A stretch of DNA of 64,000 bases from Bacteroidaceae bacterium (GTDB taxonomy: Bacteria > Bacteroidota > Bacteroidia > Bacteroidales > Bacteroidaceae), in the NCBI GenBank assembly GCA_017442855.1, contig JAFSPM010000032.1, positions 62,001 through 126,000 on the forward strand, given 5' to 3'. The position numbers were made by a program, and so were the translations under genes. Numbering within the stretch: the stretch's first letter is position 1; each line of letters begins with the position of its first letter. Shown here in pieces: positions 25,572 through 33,782 of this stretch. Under the pieces are notes generated by a model. The model had not been told where the DNA came from. It saw only the letters and a program-made list of their open reading frames with translations, and did no database searches.

Positions 25572-26099
25572 TTAGTTCTTCGATGGCTTTTGCCCTATCG
25601 CGTGTAGACGGGTGTTCCTTTCCTCGACTAAGGCTCTCACTTTTTTTAGCAGAGCAAGTTCTGTCTTGAGCTCTTGATTCTCCTTCTGAAGCTTTTCAAG
25701 ATCTGTCAACGGTTTGCTGTTCTTTTTCGGTCTTCCCATACTTGGCGGCTTGCCACGCTTTTTTAACATCTCTAATGATGCCAGGCCAAATTCCCTATAC
25801 ATCCTTAACCATACACTAATCCTATGGAGACTGGCACCATACTTTAGCGAAGCTGCGTACAAAGATAAATGATTTTCTTTGACATCAAGAACAATTTTCT
25901 TCCTTAATGAATAATTGAACTTGATTCTCTTCTTTTTCAAACCGGAAAGACCATGCTTCTGATATCTTGCCCATAGAACCCTCAGATATGTTTTGTTTAT
26001 ACCATATCCTTTCTCTATAGACCTAAAGGAGTGGCCACCTTCAAGCAGATGCATGTACTTTAAAAGGGCTGCAAAATCATGTCTCTTCCTTTCTATCAT
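25572..26099 (-). CDS. IS3-family transposase orfA (DNA-binding part)
   Basis: 175 residues with two helix-turn-helix units (about 10-60, HSFRSIEKGYGINKTYLRVL, and about 65-120), then a leucine-zipper stretch (LTDLEKLQKENQELKTELALL). This is the layout of IS150-group OrfA proteins, which bind the IS ends and regulate transposition. The C-terminal tail after the slippery site (RALVEERNTRLH) is the short alternative to frameshifting into orfB. Confidence 0.93.
   Translation of the reverse strand: MIERKRHDFAALLKYMHLLEGGHSFRSIEKGYGINKTYLRVLWARYQKHGLSGLKKKRIKFNYSLRKKIVLDVKENHLSLYAASLKYGASLHRISVWLRMYREFGLASLEMLKKRGKPPSMGRPKKNSKPLTDLEKLQKENQELKTELALLKKVRALVEERNTRLHAIGQKPSKN
25641..25647 (-). other. 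Slippery heptamer for orfA-orfB frameshift
   Basis: On the minus strand the orfA frame reads CTA AAA AAA GTG; A AAA AAA fits the X XXY YYZ rule for a -1 slip. The -1 frame is then open without a stop through AKAIEELRLEGHPLQF into orfB, giving the usual OrfAB transposase. Confidence 0.75.
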
Positions 26100-26105
26100 A
26101 ATAAA

Positions 26106-26135
26106 CCCCGAAAGTTTTTTGTCTAACTTTCGGGG
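26106..26135 (-). terminator. Hairpin at the upstream end of the IS
   Basis: CCCCGAAAGTT and AACTTTCGGGG form a perfect 11-base stem between the IS end and the orfA start. On the minus strand it is followed by TTTATTAT. It would block read-through from nhaD into the transposase, a common safeguard in insertion elements. Confidence 0.65.
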
Positions 26136-26145
26136 GGCATATCAC

Positions 26146-26160
26146 GATTGGCGGGGATTT
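26146..26160 (-). terminator. Half of the nhaD terminator, split by the IS
   Basis: GATT GGCGGGGATTT is the upstream arm (in nhaD direction) of a hairpin whose other arm, AAATCCCCGCC, lies at 24683-24693 beyond the IS. Joined with one GATT they give an 11-base stem with a tetraloop. It lies 5 bases after the nhaD stop codon. In its present state nhaD transcripts would instead stop at the IS hairpin 26106-26135. Confidence 0.7.
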
Positions 26161-26164
26161 ATTT

Positions 26165-27511
26165 TTAATGAATCACCATGTATTGGACGATGTAACACAA
26201 GACACCTGCCAAGTAACCAATCAGGGCTATCCAGGTGATATGTCTGAAGTACCAGATAAAGTCGATCTTCTCGATACCCATAGCAGCCACACCAGCAGCA
26301 GAACCGATGATCAGGATGCTACCACCAGTACCAGCACAGTAGGCCAACATCTCCCAGAAGTAGTGATCCATCGGGAAGTCATACATACCCATCGTACCAG
26401 CTACCAAAGGTACATTATCTACTATACTTGAGAGCACACCGATAATAGTATCAATAGTGAAATATTTATAAGGCTCTGCCAAAGCTATACCATCGAGGCT
26501 ATTTGCCAACATTGACAAATGACCGCAAACCTGCAATACACCAACTGCCATCAGGATACCCAAGAAGAAGATGATGCTTGACAAATCTACACGTGCCAGG
26601 ATATGAGACAACTTCAAGGAGTGATAGTTTTCTTCAGCAGGATCTTTTGGACGCATCAGTTCTGTAACCATCCAAACTATGCCCAATGCACCTAAGATGC
26701 CAATATATGGAGGCAGATGGGTAATGCTCTTGAAGATAGGAACGCAGATAAGCACACCCACACCTAAACAAAGCACAATCATGCGCTGATGTGCTGGCAC
26801 ACGTGATGCTGGACTGTTATCCACCTCATCATTTGCAGGAGCCTCGATATGACCACCACGCAAAGTATGAGAGAGGATGGCAAAAGGCACCAGGATACTT
26901 ATGATACTTGGCAACACAGTCATCTGCATGATGTTCAATGCGCTTACCTTACCTGCAATCCACAGCATGATGGTGGTAACGTCACCAATAGGTGTCCAAG
27001 CACCACCGGCATTGGCTGCGATGACAATCATGCTGGCAAAGAACCAACGGTCGTGCCTAACAGGAATAATCTTGTTAAGCAGCGTACACATCATGATGGT
27101 AGTGGTAAGGTTATCAAGAATGGCAGACAAGCAGAATGCCAGTACACCCAATATCCACAACAGTTCTACTTTAGACGTTGCTTTGATATGGTCGGTAATG
27201 ACACGGAAACCACCCCAACGGTCCACTACTTCAACAATGGTCATGGCTCCTAGCAGGAAGAACACGGTCTCGCCAGTCTCTCCTAAGTGATGAGTAATGT
27301 TATCGCTCAAGAAATCACGAAAATCGCCAGAGATAGCGTTCGCAAAAGCAGTTGACATAGCGCCTGTGCCAGACACAGCGAAAATGGTCCACAGTACCGC
27401 ACACATGAGCAGTGCCGTAGCAGCCTTGTTAATTTTCAATGGATACTCCAAGGCTATGCAGAGGTATCCAAAAACAAACACACAAATAATCAGATAAAAC
27501 GCAAATGACAT
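26165..27511 (-). CDS. nhaD: Na+/H+ antiporter, NhaD family
   Basis: 448 residues with about 12 membrane helices; segments such as LSAILDNLTTTIMMCTLL and AANAGGAWTPIGDVTTIMLW are hallmarks of NhaD antiporters in the ion-transporter superfamily (acidic/Thr pairs within half-helices). It exchanges sodium for protons at the inner membrane. A full promoter is at 27535-27566. The 3' end is 19 bases from the IS insertion, which split its terminator but did not touch the coding region. Confidence 0.93.
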   Translation of the reverse strand: MSFAFYLIICVFVFGYLCIALEYPLKINKAATALLMCAVLWTIFAVSGTGAMSTAFANAISGDFRDFLSDNITHHLGETGETVFFLLGAMTIVEVVDRWGGFRVITDHIKATSKVELLWILGVLAFCLSAILDNLTTTIMMCTLLNKIIPVRHDRWFFASMIVIAANAGGAWTPIGDVTTIMLWIAGKVSALNIMQMTVLPSIISILVPFAILSHTLRGGHIEAPANDEVDNSPASRVPAHQRMIVLCLGVGVLICVPIFKSITHLPPYIGILGALGIVWMVTELMRPKDPAEENYHSLKLSHILARVDLSSIIFFLGILMAVGVLQVCGHLSMLANSLDGIALAEPYKYFTIDTIIGVLSSIVDNVPLVAGTMGMYDFPMDHYFWEMLAYCAGTGGSILIIGSAAGVAAMGIEKIDFIWYFRHITWIALIGYLAGVLCYIVQYMVIH

Positions 27512-27534
27512 ATCTTATAATTTTTTACGAGGTG

Positions 27535-27566
27535 CAAAGATAGCGTAAAAGCCCCAATTCTGCAAA
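27535..27566 (-). promoter_or_regulatory. nhaD promoter
   Basis: On the minus strand TTTG (27563-27566), exactly 20 bases, TATCTTTG (27535-27542), 23 bases before ATG 27511. Consensus in both elements. Confidence 0.75.
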
Positions 27567-27584
27567 CAAAAACATTAAAATCGG

Positions 27585-29060
27585 TTACTTACCTCTTCCA
27601 CGCCACATCTTGCTCATATCCTCTAAAGTCTTACCTTTTGTCTCAGGAACAAGTCGCCACACAAACACGGCTGCAATGACACAGATGGTGCCATAAAGAC
27701 CATAAGTGAACCAATGACCGAAATTGGCATCATCGCCCAACCGCATGTTGAACATTGGCACAAATGAAGAACTAACTATCCAGTTAAATATCCACTGGAA
27801 AGCTACTGCGATAGCCACCGCCTTACCTCGAATGGTATTGGGGAAGATCTCGGCAATGAGTACCCAGCAGATGGGCCCCCATGACATCATGAATGAAGCG
27901 CTATATACCATGATGCTCACCATGGTAACAATCTCCAAACCAGCCTTGCCGAAAGTGAGAGCCACACCAAATGCGCCAATCGCCATACCGATAGAACCAC
28001 TAATAAGCAGAGGCTTGCGTCCCCATTTCTCGACAGTAAACACTGCTACAAGGGTAAAGAGAATGTTGACAACACCCATAATAACAGTTTGCACCATAGG
28101 ATTATCCATACCCATATCGCCGAAGATGCGAGGGGCATAATAAAGCACGGCATTAATACCCACGGTCTGCTGGAATACACTCAGCATAATACCAATGAAG
28201 ATACACAAGAAGCCATAGGAGAACAGCTTTTCTGTCTTTTCTGTAATAGTATCCTTGATATCGCGCAATATCTCTTGCGCTACAGAAGTGCCATTGATAC
28301 GTTCCAAGATATGCAGCGCCTTGGCATCATCGCCCACCATCACCAAGTAACGAGGCGTTTCAGGTACCAGGCAGATGAGCAGGGCAAACAAGCCGGCAGG
28401 CACTGCCTCGCTACCAAACATATAACGCCAGCCTGTCTCAATGGTCCAGGGGTCACTGCCTGGAGCTACGGCATTGATACCCTCGCCAATGGAAGTAATA
28501 ATAGGATTGGTATGTTCGCCTAATATCATGAAATTGACAAAGTAAACCACCAGCTGACCGAAAATAATGGCAAACTGGTTCCACGAAACCAACATGCCTC
28601 GAATGCCTGACGGTGCTACTTCACCAATATACATAGGGCAGATGGCTGATGCCAAACCCACGCCAATGCCTCCAATAACACGATAGATATTGAATACCAC
28701 CAGCAGACTCATCGAAGCCTCACCATGATTGAAGAACAGAAATTCGGGATTCATAGAGCCTAATGCCGATACAAAAAACAACAAGCCTGCTACGAACAAC
28801 GAGCGCTTACGTCCCAACGAAGAGGCCATCCAACCTGACAAGGCACTACCTATGACACAACCTATCAAGGCACTGGCGCAGGTGAAACCATGCCAACTAT
28901 CGGTATACACAAAATCATCCGCACCCAGAAAGAAGGCTTGCAAACCTTTTTCTGCGCCAGATATCACTGCGGTATCATAACCAAATAACAAACCTCCCAA
29001 TACTGCCACTAAAACGATGGAGAACAAATAGAGTTTGCTTCCTTGTTGCTGCTGATTCAT
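27585..29060 (-). CDS. Sugar porter (MFS), xylose/arabinose symporter-like
   Basis: 491 residues, 12 helices. Sugar porter signatures: LFGYDTAVISGA in TM1, SGWMASSLGRKRSL between TM2 and TM3, YIGEVAPSGIRG after TM4, QQTVGINAVLYYAPRI in TM7, KWGRKPLL, and PETKGKTLE at the end. The TM7 QQxxGxNxxxYY motif binds hexose or pentose. It most resembles XylE; the exact sugar is not certain. A TAACTTTG -7 box lies on the minus strand at 29095-29102. Confidence 0.9.
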   Translation of the reverse strand: MNQQQQGSKLYLFSIVLVAVLGGLLFGYDTAVISGAEKGLQAFFLGADDFVYTDSWHGFTCASALIGCVIGSALSGWMASSLGRKRSLFVAGLLFFVSALGSMNPEFLFFNHGEASMSLLVVFNIYRVIGGIGVGLASAICPMYIGEVAPSGIRGMLVSWNQFAIIFGQLVVYFVNFMILGEHTNPIITSIGEGINAVAPGSDPWTIETGWRYMFGSEAVPAGLFALLICLVPETPRYLVMVGDDAKALHILERINGTSVAQEILRDIKDTITEKTEKLFSYGFLCIFIGIMLSVFQQTVGINAVLYYAPRIFGDMGMDNPMVQTVIMGVVNILFTLVAVFTVEKWGRKPLLISGSIGMAIGAFGVALTFGKAGLEIVTMVSIMVYSASFMMSWGPICWVLIAEIFPNTIRGKAVAIAVAFQWIFNWIVSSSFVPMFNMRLGDDANFGHWFTYGLYGTICVIAAVFVWRLVPETKGKTLEDMSKMWRGRGK

Positions 29061-29154
29061 ACTGTTTTACTATTATTTTTTTGATATTTATTTGCAAAGT
29101 TATTAAGAAAACCGAGAAAAAACATTACCTTAGCGCATAAAAATAAAGAGCCAC

Positions 29155-30627
29155 ATGAAAACCTTGCTCAAAATAACAGGTGGAATAGTAGGCGGCATCA
29201 TCTTATTGATGATAGTAGCCTTAATAGCCATCAACACAGACTATGTGCAAAACAAGGCCTTACACTATGCCACTGGAAAACTGAGCGAACGATTACGAAC
29301 GGAGATCAAGGCAGAAAGCATCAGCATCAATTTCTTAAAGTTGACGCTCGACTTGCATAATGTCAGTGCTGTGTTGCATGGGAAAAAGACTGACCACTTC
29401 ATTTCTGTACAGTCATTGCATCTTCGTGGTTACTCTATAGAGCTGGACAATCTGAAGTTGGTTACCAACAATTACAAGCCCAGAAAGAATGTAGGCAAGC
29501 CCAAACGTGGATGGTTTGATGCCGGACATCTGGACATTACAGCCAACTTAAAGATGCACATCAATCACTGGCAAAAAGACTCCATCAATGCCTCCATCAT
29601 AAAAGGAACGGCCATAGATACCCTGTCGGGCTTCCATATCAATGACCTGCACATGCGAGTAGCCAGCAACCTAAAGAAGTTGTATGTGCAGGATGCCTTC
29701 ATCCGCCAGAGAAACACTGAAATCCATATACCAGAGGTGGAAATGCAGCTGCCTAGCAAGAAAAAGGGCATTCACCTGGAATATCACACCACCAGTCCAC
29801 TCACGGCACAGGTAATCCTCCAAGACATCTCGCGCCTGTTCACACCTGCCTTGGCTCAGTTTACCCTACCTTTAGAACTGAGTGTAAACGTTAGTGGCTC
29901 CGACAGTACGATGGTCTTCGATGACATACAAATAAAAACGGAAGATAAAAAGTTCCAGCTTGCCGCCACTGGAGGCATCGAGCACCTCACCAACAAGTAC
30001 CTGCTCAACATCAGCTTTCACGTGGATAAGATGACAGCCAAACAAGGCAGTGCTGCCCACATTATCGAACAGTTTCCCATCAAGAAATACATGATGAAAC
30101 AGCTGGGCAACTTGGGTAACATCAGTTACAAGGGCGACTTCAGCGTCTTGCGCAAACGGGAGGTGTTTTCCGGCCTCATCGGAACGGGCGTGGGTGATAT
30201 TTCCTTGCAAAGCCTCATCATTAATGACAGTACCAAGTACATCTCTGGTACGGTAGGAACCAACAACTTGGAATTGGGTAAGGCAATAGAAATGAACGAT
30301 ATTGGAATGATTGCTGCCAATGCCAACTTCGAGTTTGACATCTCCAAAGTACGCACTGCCGAGATGCGACAAAAACATGGCGGTAAGTTACCTATGGGTT
30401 CTGTGAGTGCAAAAGTAGATGAGGCCAAATACAAGATACTCAAGGTAAGAAACACCACCCTTGACATGAGTAGCGACGGAGCAGTAGCCGAAGGTTTGTT
30501 AATCATCTCCAACAGAATACTTGACGGCAAATTCTCGTTTACCTTTACTGACACAAACGAGATGCATAAGATGAAAGTAAAGCCTGCCGTGAAAGTCAAG
30601 CTTTTTTCTAAGAAGAAGAAAGATTGA
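29155..30627 (+). CDS. AsmA-like inner-membrane-anchored protein
   Basis: 490 residues: one N-terminal membrane helix (about 7-28), then a long beta-rich periplasmic body with the AsmA-type pattern at its start (TDYVQNKALHYATGKLSERL, where a helix packs before repeating strands, and ESISINFLKLTLDLHNVSA). Basic tail KKKKD. AsmA/TamB-like proteins are thought to carry lipids between membranes or limit outer-membrane protein assembly. This one is much shorter than TamB. It stands alone, divergent from the sugar porter and convergent with the DUF4230 gene. Confidence 0.65.
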   Translation: MKTLLKITGGIVGGIILLMIVALIAINTDYVQNKALHYATGKLSERLRTEIKAESISINFLKLTLDLHNVSAVLHGKKTDHFISVQSLHLRGYSIELDNLKLVTNNYKPRKNVGKPKRGWFDAGHLDITANLKMHINHWQKDSINASIIKGTAIDTLSGFHINDLHMRVASNLKKLYVQDAFIRQRNTEIHIPEVEMQLPSKKKGIHLEYHTTSPLTAQVILQDISRLFTPALAQFTLPLELSVNVSGSDSTMVFDDIQIKTEDKKFQLAATGGIEHLTNKYLLNISFHVDKMTAKQGSAAHIIEQFPIKKYMMKQLGNLGNISYKGDFSVLRKREVFSGLIGTGVGDISLQSLIINDSTKYISGTVGTNNLELGKAIEMNDIGMIAANANFEFDISKVRTAEMRQKHGGKLPMGSVSAKVDEAKYKILKVRNTTLDMSSDGAVAEGLLIISNRILDGKFSFTFTDTNEMHKMKVKPAVKVKLFSKKKKD

Positions 30628-30628
30628 A

Positions 30629-31657
30629 TCAGTATTGATAAAGCTGTTGTCCCCGACGGTCCACCTCACTGATGCTAAGTTGCAAGTTCTCGCCAAACAA
30701 CTGACGGAGGGCAGCACTGAGGCGCTCTACATCAGCACGCTTTCTGCTACGTGCAAAGGTATCGGCTGCCTGCGTTCCCTTTGTCAGTGTCATATTCACC
30801 ATATCTATAATAAGGCGGTTACCTTGCTTGCTGACCTTCCATTGGCGCGAAGCCCTATTCTGGGTGAAATAAATAAACATGTCAATGACCGAATAAAGGT
30901 CTTCGTCATCAATATCACCCTGATAAGCAAGGACGCTTCCGTCCATTAACTTCACATACTTGCTCCCATCAGACGCACTTGTATAGAAATCATAGTGCAT
31001 GCCTTTGCGACCCACACCATCATAGTCGATGGTAAAAGGCCGATAGCTGTCACGAGGTTCCACCTCAACTTTTACGAACTTGATGCCCATGGCTTGCAGC
31101 AGGTTTCTCACCACCCGTTTGCCATTGTCTTCCGCCATCTGATAGCAGTCCTCCAGTTCACAATTGCGTTTCAACAAAGCATTGGCACGGTGCGATAGTC
31201 TCACATAGTCCTCATTGGTCCATGTACCCTCTTCAATAGGTGTCTGGTGAGCAGCCTCGTCAAGATACCATCCACCTTGGTTAAGAATCTCCACGGCTGG
31301 CAGTTTCACATACGCCGTATCTTCACGCATCAACAGCCAGTCATCCGTACATTTGGTGAGGTCAAAGCCCACGTCTATACGTCCTGGATACACCGAATGA
31401 ATCTGATTAAGATTAGTACCATAGAACAGTCCTGGCACCTCTTTGTATTGACTTACAATTACCTCTTTATACAAAGAAAGGACTGTCAGTTTCTCTGTCT
31501 TTGCCAGCTCCGACAGCATCACATGTCCTATTTCCGTGCGGCTGTCAAACATATCATGATATACCTTGGTAGCCGTATCTTTTGTCAGATACAGCAACAA
31601 AGCCACCGCCACCACGATGACCACGATAATGAGATTTTTCTTCTTTTTCTTATCCAT
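30629..31657 (-). CDS. DUF4230 protein, membrane-anchored, 342 aa
   Basis: A basic start (MDKKKKKN), one membrane helix (about 9-25), then a DUF4230-like domain (residues about 45-210) seen in TEKLTVLSLYKEVIVSQYKE and RIDVGFDLTKCTDDWLLM. The C-terminal third has no known match. DUF4230 proteins are of unknown role. It lies 9 bases after a second DUF4230 gene and downstream of an amidase, so a cell-wall or envelope role is suggested by context only. The gene ends 1 base from the convergent AsmA-like gene. Confidence 0.7.
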   Translation of the reverse strand: MDKKKKKNLIIVVIVVAVALLLYLTKDTATKVYHDMFDSRTEIGHVMLSELAKTEKLTVLSLYKEVIVSQYKEVPGLFYGTNLNQIHSVYPGRIDVGFDLTKCTDDWLLMREDTAYVKLPAVEILNQGGWYLDEAAHQTPIEEGTWTNEDYVRLSHRANALLKRNCELEDCYQMAEDNGKRVVRNLLQAMGIKFVKVEVEPRDSYRPFTIDYDGVGRKGMHYDFYTSASDGSKYVKLMDGSVLAYQGDIDDEDLYSVIDMFIYFTQNRASRQWKVSKQGNRLIIDMVNMTLTKGTQAADTFARSRKRADVERLSAALRQLFGENLQLSISEVDRRGQQLYQY

Positions 31658-31665
31658 GATACATC

Positions 31666-32232
31666 TTAGGGTCTTGTAAGGTTGAACAACTCACGATTCT
31701 CATACTGCTGACGGTTCTCAAATACCGCCTCATAGCCCATTCTGCCCACAATATTGGCAATGATTAGTTCAGCCTGCTCCTGGGCAGGCACCACCAGATT
31801 ATACTTACCCAAGTCGTTGCGTATGGCATCGGTACCCTTACGGGCAATCTGTGCCAACTCGTCGTTGGTAAAATCAAAACGCAACGGAGCCACCGACGTC
31901 ACAATCTCATCGTTGAGGATGCGTGTGCTTTCTATCTCTATTACAGGGTCGGGCAAGGTAATATACACAGTCTTTCCACTGATACGTATATTCTTAAGCT
32001 GCGACAAGTCGATGCCTGCTTTGATATTGGCCTCCACAGGAATGATGGCGGTACGCTGTCCAAACAGATCCAACGCAGGTGAGGAACGCTCTATCACTGT
32101 GGTTTGTGCCACACATTGCACAGTATATAGCATAGGCGTGGTATTGATGGAGCGAAGCAACTCCTCTTCACTCACTTGTCTGCCTCCACAGGAAGCCAAC
32201 AAAACTAACAATATGACTAACAATATTCTCAT
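31666..32232 (-). CDS. DUF4230 lipoprotein, 188 aa
   Basis: ATG 32232 gives MRILLVILLVLLASC with a clear lipobox (Cys15); a TTG six codons upstream is less likely. The body has the DUF4230 pattern: YTVQCVAQTTVIE, AIIPVEANIKAGIDLSQL, VYITLPDPVIEIESTRI. It is shorter than the next gene's product and seems to be a related partner anchored as a lipoprotein. The start is 15 bases after the amidase stop, so the three genes form one operon. Confidence 0.7.
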   Translation of the reverse strand: MRILLVILLVLLASCGGRQVSEEELLRSINTTPMLYTVQCVAQTTVIERSSPALDLFGQRTAIIPVEANIKAGIDLSQLKNIRISGKTVYITLPDPVIEIESTRILNDEIVTSVAPLRFDFTNDELAQIARKGTDAIRNDLGKYNLVVPAQEQAELIIANIVGRMGYEAVFENRQQYENRELFNLTRP

Positions 32233-32246
32233 CACAATAGGACAAA

Positions 32247-33371
32247 TCAACGGTTAAAGTCGTTTATAAACCCTTCCGTAATCCAATTTGCCAAGGCCTG
32301 ACGGTTAGAGCTGAGCACAAACCGTTTCTGGTCATGACTGTTCTGTATATTACCCAGTTCCACAAACACCGACACCGGTTGTGTATGCGTCAGCACATAC
32401 AACCCACGTGTTGATACCGTGCCTTCAAAGCCACGATTAGGCTGATGCTTGTCGTACTTTGCCTGGAAAGTCCTTCGCAGCTGGGTGGCCAACTGCTGCC
32501 CTTTCGACCATCCTTCCCGGTGATAGAAAAAAACGTCTGTCTGTTCTCCCACACTGCGACTATCCACATGCAGGAAGATGGCACGGCAATAAGCATATTC
32601 ATCCTTCTCCTTTTTATATAAGTTATTAATGGCATCACACCGTTGCTGCAAACGAGCCACCTGATTCAGTGGGATAGTCTTACCCATGCATGTTTCCCGC
32701 TTGCTATTGCTCAGGTATTGGTCATCACGGATGCCATCTTTTGCGTCCTGAATAATCATGTGTACCTCGGCACCTTCCTGCATCAGGCAACGGGCCAGCC
32801 GCAACGCCACATCGTACGCATACTCATCTTCATGCAATTCTGTCTTGCCCACCTTGCCGATAGCGCCAGGATCAGGACCTCCATGACCGCTTACCACATA
32901 GATACAAGTCCCTTTCAGTTTGCTGCTCTCCACTTTCCCCTTCTCTGATGACTTACCAAAAAGCGGTTCGTTGAACTCATAGCCTACTTCGTGTTTACGC
33001 TCCTGGGCTTTATTGTCCTTGGGCTGCTGAGAAGACTTGCCTGTTGCCGACTGCTTAGGTTCTTGACTGGCACTGGCTGGTGCATTTTGAGCTTTCGAAC
33101 GTTGCTGCCCGGTAGGCTTGATGGCAGGAAGCGCATAACTCACATCTAATAGCAAGGTAGTCTTTCCTTTCAGCTTTTGTTTGTTCAGTTCAAGAAACTC
33201 CTTATAATAGGCTTGTCCACTACGTCCGTGCCGTTGCAGGAAGGTGGTGATGCCCTCCCCCTTCTTCGGTTTGGCATATTGAGTTTGGGCCATAACCGTC
33301 AGGGATACCAGCATCAGCAACAGTAGTATGAAGCGTCGTTTCAGTATAGGAGCCATCCACCTATTTGTCAT
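32247..33371 (-). CDS. N-acetylmuramoyl-L-alanine amidase (Amidase_3)
   Basis: 374 residues from ATG 33371. Signal peptide, a short LysM-like or linker region with a Gln/Lys/Ser-rich spacer (about 95-145), then an Amidase_3 zinc hydrolase domain: VSGHGGPDPGA (first zinc His), HEDEYAYDVALRLA (zinc Glu), FLHVDSR (second His) and FVELGNIQNSHDQ (catalytic Glu). It cleaves the bond between muramic acid and the peptide stem in the periplasm. First gene of an operon with two DUF4230 genes. Confidence 0.9.
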   Translation of the reverse strand: MTNRWMAPILKRRFILLLLMLVSLTVMAQTQYAKPKKGEGITTFLQRHGRSGQAYYKEFLELNKQKLKGKTTLLLDVSYALPAIKPTGQQRSKAQNAPASASQEPKQSATGKSSQQPKDNKAQERKHEVGYEFNEPLFGKSSEKGKVESSKLKGTCIYVVSGHGGPDPGAIGKVGKTELHEDEYAYDVALRLARCLMQEGAEVHMIIQDAKDGIRDDQYLSNSKRETCMGKTIPLNQVARLQQRCDAINNLYKKEKDEYAYCRAIFLHVDSRSVGEQTDVFFYHREGWSKGQQLATQLRRTFQAKYDKHQPNRGFEGTVSTRGLYVLTHTQPVSVFVELGNIQNSHDQKRFVLSSNRQALANWITEGFINDFNR

Positions 33372-33443
33372 AATTAATGGCAAAAATATAAATAATCACC
33401 CAATTTCCGTTCACAAATTAAAGATTTTTCGTAATTTTACAGC

Positions 33444-33614
33444 ATGAAAAAACCATTATCCAAATTCCAAATGACCAGCATCGTGCTGCTCTGGGCCCTC
33501 ATCTGTTTCATTATCTTCACCCAGGCAGAACGCATCGATGGCATGACGCTCACCTCCCTTTTCATTGGCACAGCACTGGTTTTCATTCCTGTAGCTAAAA
33601 GTTTACGGAAATAA
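33444..33614 (+). CDS. Small membrane protein, 56 aa
   Basis: ATG 33444 to TAA 33612-33614 gives MKKPLSKFQMTSIVLLWALI and on to FIPVAKSLRK. There are two hydrophobic segments (about 12-26 and 36-50) joined by a short polar turn (TQAERIDGM), with positive ends, so a two-helix hairpin with both ends in the cytoplasm is likely. Amino-acid composition and topology argue for a true gene although no family is recognised. It lies between the divergent amidase operon and gdhA. Confidence 0.6.
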   Translation: MKKPLSKFQMTSIVLLWALICFIIFTQAERIDGMTLTSLFIGTALVFIPVAKSLRK

Positions 33615-33684
33615 CATTTTTATTCATTTTTCATTCGTTAGCAAACAAAATATTAATTATTTTCGCAAAAAAGTTGAAATTTTG

Positions 33685-33715
33685 TTTGCAGTTTCCATTT
33701 TTATCTATACATTTG
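33685..33715 (+). promoter_or_regulatory. gdhA promoter
   Basis: TTTG at 33685-33688, 19 bases, TACATTTG at 33708-33715. The leader to ATG 33783 is about 60 bases. Confidence 0.75.
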
Positions 33716-33782
33716 CAGCCGTATTCGTAAAACAACAAGACAAATTAACGGAAATAGTAAACAAACTAAATTATAATTAAAC

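Larger units (their letters stand above)
24698..26145 (-). mobile_element. IS3-family insertion sequence (IS150-like), 1448 bp
   Basis: Terminal inverted repeats of 25 bases (GTGATATG at the left, matching the reverse complement of the right end in 21 of 25 positions) bracket two minus-strand frames with IS3-type orfA and orfB. A 4-base direct duplication, GATT (24694-24697 and 26146-26149), flanks the element. Outside the duplication lie the two halves of a perfect 11-base stem (AAATCCCCGCC at 24683-24693, GGCGGGGATTT at 26150-26160), so the insertion point was the loop of a hairpin. The ends might be read one base differently. The element looks intact and thus potentially active. Confidence 0.92.

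Noticed and set aside
24751-26099. Broken transposase gene (two frames) as evidence of a dead IS
   Set aside because: Two frames joined by an A7 slippery site are the normal layout of IS3 elements; both ends and the acidic triad are intact.
26849-27290. Two overlapping plus-strand frames of about 135 codons opposite nhaD
   Set aside because: Shadows of a well-recognised antiporter gene; no start signal and no family.
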